Notes: generated by a model not told the origin, from the letters alone. Shown: positions 51,504-60,486, numbered from the stretch's first letter. The stretch is DNA of 64,000 nt from an uncultured Alphaproteobacteria bacterium (GCA_944392535.1 CALXWY010000002.1:174201-238200), one strand, 5' to 3'. Numbers and translations are program-made.

Positions 51504-53162
51504 CTAACGTTCATTGGATGTATCACGGCCGGGAACGTTTTGCTGGGCGATTTCTTGCGACCTGTTTTTTACAAGCATTCTTGCACGCCATAAATCATAA
51601 GATTTTTGAAGGTGTTCGGGCCATGTATTTTTATCTGACCTTTTTATTTCGCGCACGCCCGATAAATCTGTATTACTTAGCATAACTTCTTTCGTACGAT
51701 TAAAATCTAATACTGGTGGTAAATTTTTACAAAAACTTAGGTTAATCTTTTTGGTTGGACCTTTTATTTCGCGCACGCCCGATAAATCTGTATTACTTAG
51801 CACAACTTCTTTTGTGCCGCAAAAATCCAATACCGGTAGTAAAATTTTAGATCCGCTTAAGTCAATCTTTTCAGTTGGCCATTTTATTTCGCGAACGTCA
51901 GATAAATTTGTAAAACTTAAAGTAACCTCTTTTGTATGACTAAAATCCAATACTGGTGGTAAATTTTTACATCCGCCTAAGTCAATCTTTTCAGTTGGAC
52001 ATTTTATTTCGCGCGCACCCGATAAATCAGTATAACTTAAATCAACAGCCCTTGTACCGCTAAAATCCAATTTCGGGTGCAAATTCATGTTCTTTGCCCC
52101 GGTAAGATCTAAATTTCCCGTGACTTTTATATTCAAATTTATGTCAGACAAATCCATGCCAGACAAGTCCAAATCACCACGCACAACAAAACCGTTTGGC
52201 AAATCGTATATTGAATAATATTTTCCATCCTGTTTTATCAATCCGATGTTTTTCATATCGTGTTTGATTTCCAGTTTTTGTGCCCCTATAAAATGTTGAA
52301 CCGCTGGGATATATCTTTGTATCGGTGTCCTATTCCCCTTGCCTTTGCATTGAAATACATTTTGACCACGAACTTCAAGCGTCGCATGTGGTTCACCGTT
52401 GCTGTCCCTGATTGAATATATTTTTACACTGCCGTTTGTTACATCTTTATCATATCCGCCACGGCCAACACAATGCCCCATATATTCGCTTTCAAAATCC
52501 AATGCCTGGGGCGTTATTAATTGATATGCACGCATACCGTTCGGCAAATCCATAATAAACTGCGTTCCGGCAAGCGACGCTTTATACATCTGTTCATTTT
52601 TTTCTTTCTTGGCGGCCAATTCAGCCATACGTTCGTGCCACTTTTCCGCCTGGACCAACGTTTTTTCAAACGTGCTGTATTCATTGCTGGTCTTCAGATA
52701 ATCTAAACGCACCTTGGGTAATTTCTTTTTATCTTTTTGTATATTTTCTTTTATCGCGATGACGGTCTTGTCAACATAACTTTCCGCCGCAGAATATAAA
52801 AAATCCCTTATTGTTGTTAAATCATGACGCATTTGATCCGTCATCTTGGCGGCATCAAACAAATATACTTTCTGGCCCGCGTCCAACGCCCCGGTCGCCC
52901 AATCAGGTAAATCCGCACGCTTTGATACAGGTGTTAAAAATGGACGCTCTTCACTTTCTGTTAAATAAGCCCTGATTCTGTGCTTAATATACTGCGTCAA
53001 GATAGAACGAACGATGGTATCTTTATTTTGCTCTATATAATTTGCGTCTTTCATGTTTTCTTGGGATTGACCGTCCAAAATAATCGGCATGCCGCGTTCA
53101 CCCCAAACAAGATTAATCAGGTAATTATTAAGTTCTTTGTCATTTAACAAATTAACAGACAT
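51504..53162 (-). CDS. PcfJ-like domain protein with 40-residue leucine-rich repeats
   Basis: The 552-residue protein has an N-terminal helical region, a PcfJ-like domain at about 225-290 (MGHCVGRGGYDKDV, SIRDSNGEPHATLEVRG, QCKGKGNRTP), and a C-terminal set of repeats of 40 residues: LDFSxTKEVxLSxTxLSxVR, EIKxPTEKIDLSGxKxLxPV. PcfJ-like proteins occur in conjugative and phage-like elements. The repeats are reflected exactly at DNA level (120-bp period). It could be an effector or surface-recognition protein. No signal peptide is seen. Confidence 0.75.
   Translation of the reverse strand: MSVNLLNDKELNNYLINLVWGERGMPIILDGQSQENMKDANYIEQNKDTIVRSILTQYIKHRIRAYLTESEERPFLTPVSKRADLPDWATGALDAGQKVYLFDAAKMTDQMRHDLTTIRDFLYSAAESYVDKTVIAIKENIQKDKKKLPKVRLDYLKTSNEYSTFEKTLVQAEKWHERMAELAAKKEKNEQMYKASLAGTQFIMDLPNGMRAYQLITPQALDFESEYMGHCVGRGGYDKDVTNGSVKIYSIRDSNGEPHATLEVRGQNVFQCKGKGNRTPIQRYIPAVQHFIGAQKLEIKHDMKNIGLIKQDGKYYSIYDLPNGFVVRGDLDLSGMDLSDINLNIKVTGNLDLTGAKNMNLHPKLDFSGTRAVDLSYTDLSGAREIKCPTEKIDLGGCKNLPPVLDFSHTKEVTLSFTNLSDVREIKWPTEKIDLSGSKILLPVLDFCGTKEVVLSNTDLSGVREIKGPTKKINLSFCKNLPPVLDFNRTKEVMLSNTDLSGVREIKRSDKNTWPEHLQKSYDLWRARMLVKNRSQEIAQQNVPGRDTSNER
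51640..52115. repeat. 120-bp tandem coding repeats
   Basis: TTTTATTTCGCG recurs near 51643, 51763, 51883 and 52003, exactly 120 bases apart, each followed by a GATAAAT block and an AAAATCCAATAC-like block. The two copies at 51643 and 51763 are nearly identical over about 35 bases, so repeat number may change by recombination. Confidence 0.85.
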
Positions 53163-53615
53163 AAAATACCCCCTGTTGCCCGCATTGTATCACAAGCACT
53201 GAAAAATAACAAGCGGCGCAACCGATATACCGACGACCACTTTTGGCAGCATTTGGAATACTTTGTGTGTGGGGGGGGGATAAATCTCTATTCTCAAACG
53301 CAATAAAAATCACACCCATGTGCGCGATTATTTTCTGGCAGGGTGATAAGATTTGACGGTATTAGATATGATAAATACAGGTATTTGCAGTGAATTTTTA
53401 TCTTTTTGTGGTCTCTATTTTCGCCCGCCACACCACAGTTCCGACACTTTTGCAAAAAATCCCACAAAAATAACAGGGAGTTTGATTTTCCCAAAACAGG
53501 GATTCTTCCTCACCATATCAGGCAATAAATTTACCACATTCATCCCACTATACGTGCGCAATGATAACAATTGATAGTTGATTATGGGTATATTTCCCGG
53601 AATAATTATGACAAT
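53163..53615. other. Intergenic region with a G10 tract and hairpin repeat
   Basis: No gene is supported in this 453-base stretch. It contains a run of ten G at about 53,270-53,279 and a degenerate copy of the ACAAAAATAACAGGGA element (53,464-53,480), followed by AAAACAGGGATT. It separates the PcfJ-like gene from the DUF488 gene. Confidence 0.5.
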
Positions 53616-54041
53616 ATGTCAAAGATATTCACAATCGGTTTTAGTGGTAAAAGCCCAGACGCGTTTATGGATGTGCTAAACGCCGTGCGTGTGCGCGCGG
53701 TTTGGGACATACGCCTGTGGCGCGCCAGCGCGTACGTTCCGTTTTACAGTGGTGAAAATTTGGCCACAGTATTGGGCACGCGTTACGAATATCACCCCGA
53801 ATTTGCCCCAACCACAGAAATATTGGATGGATATAAAAACGGCCGCATCACTTGGGCTGATTATGAAAAAATGTATCGTGAATTACTGGCCGTGCGCCGG
53901 CCGGCCGTTGGGACAGAACCTGCCACCTTTGACCGCATTTGCCTGTTATGCACTGAAAAATCCGCACTGCAATGTCACCGCCGCTTGGCCGCTGAATATA
54001 TCGCATCGCAATTTCCCGACACCGACATTGTGCATTTATAA
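53616..54041 (+). CDS. DUF488 family protein
   Basis: From the ATG at 53616 the protein is 141 residues. Family marks are FTIGFSGKSPDAFMDVL, VWDIRLWRAS, and the Cys/His block LLCTEKSALQCHRRLAAEYI. DUF488 proteins have a conserved cysteine site and are of unknown function, though often near DNA-modification genes. It is single, with its own terminator. Confidence 0.88.
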   Translation: MSKIFTIGFSGKSPDAFMDVLNAVRVRAVWDIRLWRASAYVPFYSGENLATVLGTRYEYHPEFAPTTEILDGYKNGRITWADYEKMYRELLAVRRPAVGTEPATFDRICLLCTEKSALQCHRRLAAEYIASQFPDTDIVHL

Positions 54042-54044
54042 AAA

Positions 54045-54067
54045 ACGCCCCGTTGGGGCGTGATTTT
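54045..54067 (+). terminator. Terminator of the DUF488 gene
   Basis: ACGCCCC and GGGGCGT form a seven-pair stem with loop GTT, followed by GATTTTTATTT. Confidence 0.82.
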
Positions 54068-54340
54068 TATTTCCTGGCGGTGCAAGAAAACTTTTACCTT
54101 TGGCTTATGAAAGACCTGTGCCCAAGACACAATCAAAACAGCCAAAATCATAAAAAAACAGGGAAAAACAGGGAATTTCTGCAAAAGACGGTATTTTTTA
54201 GGCAATTTTACACAACCCAGATTAGAACACGCCAGCAGATTTTCGAGGCTTTTGCCCTGCCCCGCATAAAAATTCCCTACAAAAATAACAGGGAATTTTT
54301 TGGACTATATCAGGGAATTATCAGCGAATAACAGGGAAAT
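54068..54340. other. Intergenic region rich in AACAGGGAA repeats
   Basis: No gene is seen. AACAGGGAA appears near 54,158, 54,166, 54,288 and 54,331. The copy at 54268-54300 is a perfect 11-pair hairpin (AAAAATTCCCT and AGGGAATTTTT with an 11-base loop). The same hairpin recurs at 57909-57937. Confidence 0.6.
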
Positions 54341-54367
54341 AAAAAATGAGCTATACGCTCATTTTTT
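54341..54367 (-). terminator. Bidirectional terminator at the lipoprotein gene end
   Basis: AAAAAATGAGC and GCTCATTTTTT form an 11-pair stem with loop TATAC. It overlaps the lipoprotein stop and can act on both strands. Confidence 0.8.
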
Positions 54368-54740
54368 ATTTTGTATAAACAGGAACTATTAATGTTTTTT
54401 CATATGTACACATATTACCCGCTGCAGCATCAACTGCTAAGCCAATTAAGCCGCCAAATATAATATTACCGAAAATCCATGGATTAACGCTAGATGAAGC
54501 AACAGCAAAAGATTGCTGGTTTGTGTCACTTTCAATAATCTGAACGGATATATCTGAGCAAGATTTTGGTACAGTTATAAATGTGGGCAATGTAACCTGT
54601 TGAGTCCCCATTTGCGAATTTATTCTTGCTTGCACTTGGGAACCGTCGCTAGTCATCAAGTTTATTGTATCTGGACCGCCATCTACAATAGTTGCACAAC
54701 TCGTAAGACCTAATAAAAATAAAGCCTGTATAATTTTCAT
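54366..54740 (-). CDS. Small lipoprotein
   Basis: The 124-residue lipoprotein has lipobox LTSC with Cys15. The central part is a small beta-sandwich-like segment (TINLMTSDGSQVQARI, TFITVPKSC), and the C-terminus carries a membrane-like glycine-rich stretch SVNPWIFGNIIFGGLIGLAV followed by DAAAGNMCTYEK. This NPW...GN...GG...D..G pattern is common in small proteobacterial lipoproteins of unknown function. AAGGAAT precedes the ATG. Confidence 0.8.
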   Translation of the reverse strand: MKIIQALFLLGLTSCATIVDGGPDTINLMTSDGSQVQARINSQMGTQQVTLPTFITVPKSCSDISVQIIESDTNQQSFAVASSSVNPWIFGNIIFGGLIGLAVDAAAGNMCTYEKTLIVPVYTK

Positions 54741-55111
54741 TTTATTCCTTTTTTATATAGTGAGTAATATTATAGGCACAGCTAACCAAAAACAAGTAAA
54801 AAACTGAGTGCTGTTAATTTTATTTTCGTACGTATAAAAATATTTTTCGGTCTGTATTCTAAAAAATATGCAATTTTATAAAGTTTTTGGAATACAACCA
54901 TAAAAACTTCTTGAAAAATGATTTTTTTGCTCACACTCCAAAATTCTTGATAACGATGGATACACCTTTCAGAAATGACTATAATGGCATAAAAGCCGTA
55001 AATGCGCTTGATTGGCTATTGAATATTTGATACTTATGTTTCGGAATAAAAGTATGACTATAAATATAATCTTAAAGGTCCAGTTTTTAAATACATCCAA
55101 GGTGGTTTTAT
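54741..55111. other. AT-rich divergent intergenic region
   Basis: This 371-base spacer between the lipoprotein (minus) and HNH (plus) genes has no coding frame. A TATAAT lies on the minus strand shortly upstream of the lipoprotein gene and another on the plus strand at 55065-55070. Neither has a good -35. AAGGTGG precedes the HNH start. Confidence 0.45.
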
Positions 55112-55726
55112 ATGGCACTAAACACAGATACTTTTAAAAGTTTGCAAAATGAATTTCAGTTCAAGGGAACAACTGAACATTGGCGTGAAGCAATTTTTCA
55201 AGAAAAAAAACTGCCTGATGTTTATGTTGGCATCAGTGGAACAATTCTTTATGCTCCAGGAATAAACATAGATTCAAACAGCAATCTGACAGCCGAAGAA
55301 TATTCAAAATATGCCCTACCAACAAAACTAAACTCTGACTGTTTGTTGGAAGTTGTTATAAACAACAAACTTTTGCCAGTTCATCGCATTGTTGCCGAAA
55401 CTTTCAAAAACGAGTGCTTTATCTATAACCGAAAAGAAATTAAAGAAAATAAAAATAGACACAAAAACTCTTTGAATAAATATTTGAAAAAAAAGACTGG
55501 TGCTGAAACTTGGGTTGTTCATCACAAAGACAATAATGCAAATAACAACAGCGTTCCGAATTTAGTATGGCTTCTTAAATCTGACCATCCAATAACACAC
55601 CCAAATAATACCTTTGGTATTGAAACCGGAAAATTATGCAGGATGATAAATAACGCACCTGCTTTCCAAATAACTAGTATTCTATGTATGCCGTATGAAT
55701 ACCCCGAATTGCTCCGCGTCCGGTAA
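55112..55726 (+). CDS. HNH endonuclease
   Basis: The 204-residue protein has a C-terminal HNH motif: WVVHHKDNNANNNSVPNLVWL (about residues 134-154), with the His-His, the Asn of the centre, and a later H in KSDHPITH. The N-terminal part has VYVGISGTILYAPG and VHRIVAETF, the layout of NUMOD4/HNH homing-type nucleases. It is very AT-rich, fitting a mobile nuclease gene. Confidence 0.85.
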   Translation: MALNTDTFKSLQNEFQFKGTTEHWREAIFQEKKLPDVYVGISGTILYAPGINIDSNSNLTAEEYSKYALPTKLNSDCLLEVVINNKLLPVHRIVAETFKNECFIYNRKEIKENKNRHKNSLNKYLKKKTGAETWVVHHKDNNANNNSVPNLVWLLKSDHPITHPNNTFGIETGKLCRMINNAPAFQITSILCMPYEYPELLRVR

Positions 55727-56306
55727 CCGTTCATAAACAATCACCCCTGGCGCAATGAAAAAAATTCTTTGTAAATTTTACAGGCACAAATGCCTGATTA
55801 TAATATTTGGTATTCAGATATTGCCAAATCAGCAAAGTATTTAGAATCCAGCCTTTCATCTTAATGCAAATCTTTGAATTATCTGGTCTTGCTGATTTCA
55901 TTTAACAATCCAGCATTGATTAAACTCTCGACCGTTTCCTGTGCCAAAATCGCATACGCTTCCGACACTGATGAAGACTTTGACACCTCACACACATAAA
56001 TGGTGTTCAATATCGCCCGCTTTTGTGATGAACGTTTCTATCACGTTAAGTTGCCACCATTTCAACAAATCCACAGTAATGAATATTGGGCAGATTGCAC
56101 TGTGCACAAGTACCACATGTCACCCGGAATAATCGGCGAAATATTATAAAGAGAGGCCCATCGCACGTAAATCGGCAAAAACTGTTCAAAGCTGCAGAAA
56201 AACACACCACCAACTTCGGCAAACAAGAAATAGCATTCTATGGTAATTAAATATTGAATTCATCAGTAGAAGATATAAAAATACCAACAAAAGAAAAAGG
56301 AATTAT
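55727..56306. other. Gene-free region with probable decayed gene
   Basis: There is no intact gene. On the minus strand a frame from 56,037 to a stop at 55,879 reads a protein-like sequence ending VSEAYAILAQETVESLINAG and LLNEISKTR, without a start codon. On the plus strand a 49-codon frame (56000-56149) overlaps it. The former looks like the C-terminus of a lost gene. Confidence 0.4.
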
Positions 56307-57362
56307 ATGATAGCTCAAACAACAATATTAAATTTAACTTATCCCCCAATTTGTCTTTGTGACATTAGATGGGCAGAACAGAACAATATGGATTTTATTA
56401 AAAAAGCCATATCAAACAGTAACCTATATATGATTGGAAAAAAGCCTAAGGCTCTTTTTCAGTGTGATGCAAAAGCACCAATAGATGGATGGATATCATT
56501 TAGTATTAGCCAAAATGGCAAATCCTGCTCTGGGAAAATAAACCCGACCTTATGTGCAAGACTATATCTTGATACAGAACAGCATAATTACTGCTGTTCT
56601 GTAGGTAAAAAGTGTCAAATAAAATTTGAATACTTTCCAGATAAAATATGGATATCTGTAGAAACTCCTAAGTTTGAAAAAATGGTATGCTACACCCCAG
56701 AAGCAATATGCCAGCTAAAATCTAAACGAGCTATATTCTTGCATGGATTTGATAACTATAAAGATTTTTGTAACTATGAACTGTTGTATGTTGGAGAGTC
56801 CGTAGATCAAAACACTTGGAACAGGATAGCATCATCACAGTCATCGCATCATAAAAAATCGGTAATCCTTACGGATGAAAAAGTAATAGACAATAGTTCT
56901 AGTATAGGTGAAGAAATATATTTATTCCCATTTAAAGTTTCAAAAATTGAACACCTTAATGCTTTAATGCCAGGGATGTCAAGAAAGGAAGTGGAGCGTA
57001 TTGTGAAAATATCAATGATGTCAGAGCAACAGCGTCATGATTTTTACATAAAAACAACTCTTGATGCAGAAAAGGCATACGCACATTCTCTAAAAACAAA
57101 ATACAATAAAACAACGTTTAAAAAATATCCTTTTTCAACAAATGGATTGCATGACGAAAATTTAAACCGATACTGCTTTGTTATAAAAGAAGATTTACAT
57201 TTTTCTACCCAATTTGCAGAAATCAATGGAAGTACAGATATATACGATGGCAATACTGATACAATTATGATAGACAACTCAAAAGGTGCAGAGAAAGTCT
57301 ATATTGCTAAACTAGAAAAATTTATAAGCTTTGATGAACTAATACCGATGTCCGCGGTCTAA
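56307..57362 (+). CDS. Unknown protein with GIY-YIG-like segment
   Basis: Not recognised as a whole. The 351-residue protein has a cysteine-rich N-terminal half (SCSGKINPTLCARLYL, NYCCSVGKKCQIKFEY) and a central segment ELLYVGESVDQNTWNRIASSQ followed by SHHKKS. The spacing matches the GIY-YIG pattern (YVG, Arg, then His). The C-terminus is helical with MSEQQRHDFYIKTTLDAEKAY. It is AT-rich like the HNH gene next to it. Nuclease activity is inferred from this short motif only. Confidence 0.55.
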   Translation: MIAQTTILNLTYPPICLCDIRWAEQNNMDFIKKAISNSNLYMIGKKPKALFQCDAKAPIDGWISFSISQNGKSCSGKINPTLCARLYLDTEQHNYCCSVGKKCQIKFEYFPDKIWISVETPKFEKMVCYTPEAICQLKSKRAIFLHGFDNYKDFCNYELLYVGESVDQNTWNRIASSQSSHHKKSVILTDEKVIDNSSSIGEEIYLFPFKVSKIEHLNALMPGMSRKEVERIVKISMMSEQQRHDFYIKTTLDAEKAYAHSLKTKYNKTTFKKYPFSTNGLHDENLNRYCFVIKEDLHFSTQFAEINGSTDIYDGNTDTIMIDNSKGAEKVYIAKLEKFISFDELIPMSAV

Positions 57363-57994
57363 TACATTCAATCTATACCAAATCAACTATCACCTCGAAA
57401 TGGGGTGATTGTTTTGCATTTGCCAAAGCATTGACTCAGGCAAAATGGGCATTGTATAGAATGGCGAATATTTGGAGTAAGAAAGTCTCCCGTTTTGTCA
57501 TACACCGAAACCGACACAAAAAATCCGCAGTTCTGCGGGCTTTATCGACATTTATAAAAAACACCAGAATACTGGCGGATGGGGAGGGATTGTAAATTCC
57601 CATTTGCTTAAAGGCAAACGGGCCCCTTTCGCTACGTAAGGCTTAAACGGCGTTGTTCCAACTTGTTTTCGCCAACTGACGCCCCGAACCCTGCAACTGC
57701 GTTGCTGGTGCTTCGTCCACACTCGCACGCCATAAAATAACCCGCCACAAGGGCGGGTGATTTTGTGGCGGTGTTGTAAAATAACACGGTATTTTACATA
57801 CAAAAACAGGGAATATCAGGGATTTTTTGCAGTTTTGGCACATCATTGACACCATATTCATACTCTATAACCCGCAATATTTCGGTATTTTCACACCAAT
57901 AAAACAAAAAATTCCCTAATTAACTAACAGGGAATTTATTTTGAGCATTTTGGACACAATGGCCAGTATCAGGGTATATTTATTTCTCATCTAA
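57363..57994. other. Long intergenic region with several hairpins
   Basis: No gene is supported. It contains a terminator for the upstream gene (57389-57409), a CCGCAG/CTGCGG hairpin (57525-57538), a CCCGCC/GGCGGG hairpin near 57,745, and the AAATTCCCT/AGGGAATTT element at 57909-57937. The part from about 57,600 to 57,780 is less AT-rich than its surroundings. Confidence 0.5.
57389..57414 (+). terminator. Terminator of the GIY-YIG-like gene
   Basis: ATCACCTC (57389-57396) pairs with GGGGTGAT (57402-57409) with one wobble, followed by TGTTTT. Confidence 0.65.
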
Positions 57995-58597
57995 TTATTC
58001 GTTAATTTTAGATACAAATATCCCTATAAAACTAGAGTTATCATCTGTGATTTTAATCGGCTTATTTTCTTCGTCTTGAATATTATCCGACAATAATAAA
58101 CCATAAGGTTCCCCAGTATCATCTATTGCCCATTTGATTCTTTTTATTTTTGCACCGTCATCAACTCGCCATAACACAATTTCATTATTTCTTGGCCGAT
58201 CCTGACTTTTTCGAAACAGTAATAAATCGCCATCTTTAAATGTAGGCATCATCGATGTTCCCGATACTTTTACAATTACCAAATTATTTGGTTTATACGG
58301 AATCTTTGTGGAATCCATTTCTATTTCCGTAACAGATTCTGATATTACATTGTCACTTGGTCCTGCTTTGGCTGTTATACAAGGGATAATTATGGATTCC
58401 ATTTTTTCAGCAGCCAACCCAGCAACTTCTGTTAATTTGTATGTTTTGTTTTCGGTTTTTTGAACGATGCCCTTGTCTAACAAACCACGCAAATGATAAG
58501 ATACTGCCGGTTTATTTTTAACGTTAAGCGCAAGCTGTATATTGGACAGGGACATATCTTGTCCTTTTTGCAACAACTCAATTATTTTATTCTTCAT
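57995..58597 (-). CDS. S24/LexA-like repressor with winged helix
   Basis: From the ATG at 58597 (GGGAGAGG upstream) the protein is 200 residues. An N-terminal winged helix (NKIIELLQKGQDMSLSNIQL, then KPAVSYHLRGLLDKGIV) is joined to an S24 peptidase domain with the Ser nucleophile in VSGTSMMPTFKDGD and the Lys in DDGAKIKRI. Such repressors self-cleave upon RecA activation. It faces an orphan gene across a strong promoter, so it likely controls that gene in response to DNA damage or another stress. Confidence 0.85.
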   Translation of the reverse strand: MKNKIIELLQKGQDMSLSNIQLALNVKNKPAVSYHLRGLLDKGIVQKTENKTYKLTEVAGLAAEKMESIIIPCITAKAGPSDNVISESVTEIEMDSTKIPYKPNNLVIVKVSGTSMMPTFKDGDLLLFRKSQDRPRNNEIVLWRVDDGAKIKRIKWAIDDTGEPYGLLLSDNIQDEENKPIKITDDNSSFIGIFVSKINE

Positions 58598-58754
58598 ATA
58601 TTTCCTCTCCCTACACTCTCGTATTTTACCATAAACATTTTTTATCAACAAGTCAAATTTAAAAAAAAATAAATTTCAAAGAACGAAATTAAATATATTT
58701 TTTTAATCAACCGTGGATTATTTTGTGTTTTTTTATATTTTTATAAAACCACAC

Positions 58755-58783
58755 TTGACTTATGATATAACTTGTGATATAAT
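58755..58783 (+). promoter_or_regulatory. Promoter of the orphan gene divergent from the S24 repressor
   Basis: TTGACT (58755-58760) and TATAAT (58778-58783) are 17 bases apart. GATATAA occurs twice (58764 and 58776) across the spacer and -10, a possible operator for the repressor. Confidence 0.7.
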
Positions 58784-58789
58784 TACATT

Positions 58790-58966
58790 TGTTTCGAAGG
58801 TCTCGCCTAAGAAACGAAAAAACCAGGCGCGCGAACACCTGGATTTCGAACAAAAAAACAAGAAAAACTTGTTTTATAATGATCTATACGTTGTCATTAT
58901 ACCACAACCGTTCCCAGGTTGGCAAGTTTTTCTTAAAAAAACAACCGCCAACTATAGGAGTAGTAT
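58790..58966 (+). ncRNA. Structured leader of the orphan gene
   Basis: This leader of about 177 bases contains CCAGG/CCTGG (58823-58827, 58838-58842), a nested pair of stems TATAATGA/TCATTATA (58875-58882, 58894-58901) inside AAGAAAAACTTG/CAAGTTTTTCTT (58860-58871, 58923-58934, all 12 pairs), and a second CCAGGT at 58914-58919 that could pair with ACCTGG at 58837-58842 instead. The two options exclude each other. It may be a regulatory leader or a small inserted element. Confidence 0.55.
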
Positions 58967-59851
58967 ATGGCAATCAAAATAAACCAAAAACGCATAAGAA
59001 ATATTGACAAGTTTCAACGACTGCTTAGAAATCAAAAAATCAATGCCTGCACAATATCGTATCACGTTATTAATCAGGATGATTTGAAAAAAATCGGATT
59101 TAAAACTCTGCCCCAAAACAATGACTGCATATTACCCAAAATCATTGGATCTGTTTCTGAATTTAATTCATTAGGACGATGGAATATACACAAAGACCAA
59201 CCCAAAGAACCACGTTTTATACGAACAATGGAATGGGAACTTACCGACTGGGGCGGAAATGTGCATTATGGAACAAACGATATTTATAAAGATTGTTATC
59301 CAAGAACTTTTATTGAACCACCAAGCATGGAAATAACATTTTGTAATAATGTTTTGTTTTCAAACAAAATCAACACGAATGATACATTTGCCCTCAAGCA
59401 TGCCATTAATTTATTTCTTGAATATTTCGGGCAATGTGAAATATGCGATGTAAATGGAATGCCGATTGAAAAAATCAATCGAGTAAACTGGCAACTGCTC
59501 CCTCCTGGTAAACAACCTTTTAACAGCATCGCCAAATATATCGATGAAATCTCAACCACAAGTCGAAAAAGTTCCGACTCTATAAAGAAACGCCAAAAAC
59601 AAATTTTTAATTTTACACCAAACGAAACATGGATTGGTACTGCAGGATTTGAAGGTTACATCGCCTATGTCTTTGACGAATGTGTTATTTTTGAAAGTGT
59701 AAAATACGGAAACGCAACTTACATCTTTGGCAAAGATTGGCAAGAAATTTCAAAACTCACAAAAAAAGAAATTCTTGATCAAAATTTGGCCACAGCCCGT
59801 ATTATTCATACAACAGAATGGGAAAGCCAACTATCCAACTATTTAAAATAA
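58967..59851 (+). CDS. Orphan protein under divergent S24 control
   Basis: Not recognised. The 294-residue protein starts MAIKINQKRIRNIDKFQRLL (TAGGAG upstream). It has MEWELTDWGGNVHYGTNDI and FGQCEICDVNGMPIEKINRV near the centre and NETWIGTAGFEGYIAYVFDE toward the end. No membrane helix or known catalytic motif is visible. Its position beside a self-cleaving-type repressor, a structured leader and defence genes suggests an inducible accessory function, which is inference. Confidence 0.7.
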   Translation: MAIKINQKRIRNIDKFQRLLRNQKINACTISYHVINQDDLKKIGFKTLPQNNDCILPKIIGSVSEFNSLGRWNIHKDQPKEPRFIRTMEWELTDWGGNVHYGTNDIYKDCYPRTFIEPPSMEITFCNNVLFSNKINTNDTFALKHAINLFLEYFGQCEICDVNGMPIEKINRVNWQLLPPGKQPFNSIAKYIDEISTTSRKSSDSIKKRQKQIFNFTPNETWIGTAGFEGYIAYVFDECVIFESVKYGNATYIFGKDWQEISKLTKKEILDQNLATARIIHTTEWESQLSNYLK

Positions 59852-59880
59852 AGAATGCCGCTTACGCGGCATTCTTTATT
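59850..59880 (+). terminator. Terminator of the orphan gene
   Basis: AAAGAATGCCGC and GCGGCATTCTTT form a perfect 12-pair stem with loop TTAC, followed by ATTTT. Confidence 0.92.
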
Positions 59881-60090
59881 TTAAATTGGCATCATCCCCA
59901 TACCCTAAATCTTGCCCATACAATAAGACAACTAGTCCATTTCGTCTCGATCAAAATGGGTAAACTTTCACGTTGCTATATAAATAAGAAGGCCTACAAA
60001 ATCGGGCGGCAGCCCGCGCGTAAACCTTCGAATACTGTATATTATTAAGAGTGGGTTTGCCTGCTCCTAATGAAAAATGGATAAAAAACG

Positions 60091-60450
60091 ATGAAAGAAC
60101 TAACAATAACCCAAACACCCATATCCCAATTACATGGATATGCCAATAACCCGAAACAGCACAATCGGCGGCAGCTGCGGAAGATCGCGGATTCCATCCG
60201 GGAATTTGGATTTATAAATCCAATCCTGGTTGACGAGAATTTTGAAATCATCGCCGGCCATGGACGACTGGCCGCCGCACAAGCCTTGAATATGGCCGAT
60301 GTGCCCGTCATAATTTTAAGCCATTTAAGTGACGCACAAAAGCGATTATACCGCATTGCGGACAACAAGCTGACCGAACTGGGTAAATGGAGCATAGATG
60401 CACTAGGACTTAAAATTCGCTTTACGCCTAAAAACATAAACAACAACTAA
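60091..60450 (+). CDS. ParB-domain fragment of a phage methylase
   Basis: The 119-residue protein is a ParB/sulfiredoxin-like domain closely matching the N-terminus of the prophage methylase at 14552: both have NP(R/K)xHxxxQ(I/L), a PILVDENFEIIAGHGRL core and an (I)ADNK segment. The methyltransferase part is absent, and the last ~14 residues (GLKIRFTPKNINNN) are unrelated. It is probably the remains of a second such gene left by a deletion, although a short frame with a free-standing function is possible. Confidence 0.75.
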   Translation: MKELTITQTPISQLHGYANNPKQHNRRQLRKIADSIREFGFINPILVDENFEIIAGHGRLAAAQALNMADVPVIILSHLSDAQKRLYRIADNKLTELGKWSIDALGLKIRFTPKNINNN

Positions 60451-60486
60451 TATTTTTCGTCCACCGTCAAGCCTATAAAATCGTAT

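Noticed and set aside
53270..53279. G10 tract as a phase-variation switch
   Set aside because: It lies in noncoding DNA with no identifiable promoter or gene start close by, so no regulated target can be named.
57552..57861. Short minus-strand frames in the spacer before the S24 gene
   Set aside because: Two overlapping frames compete and neither has a start signal. They cover hairpins and repeats, so noncoding is more likely.
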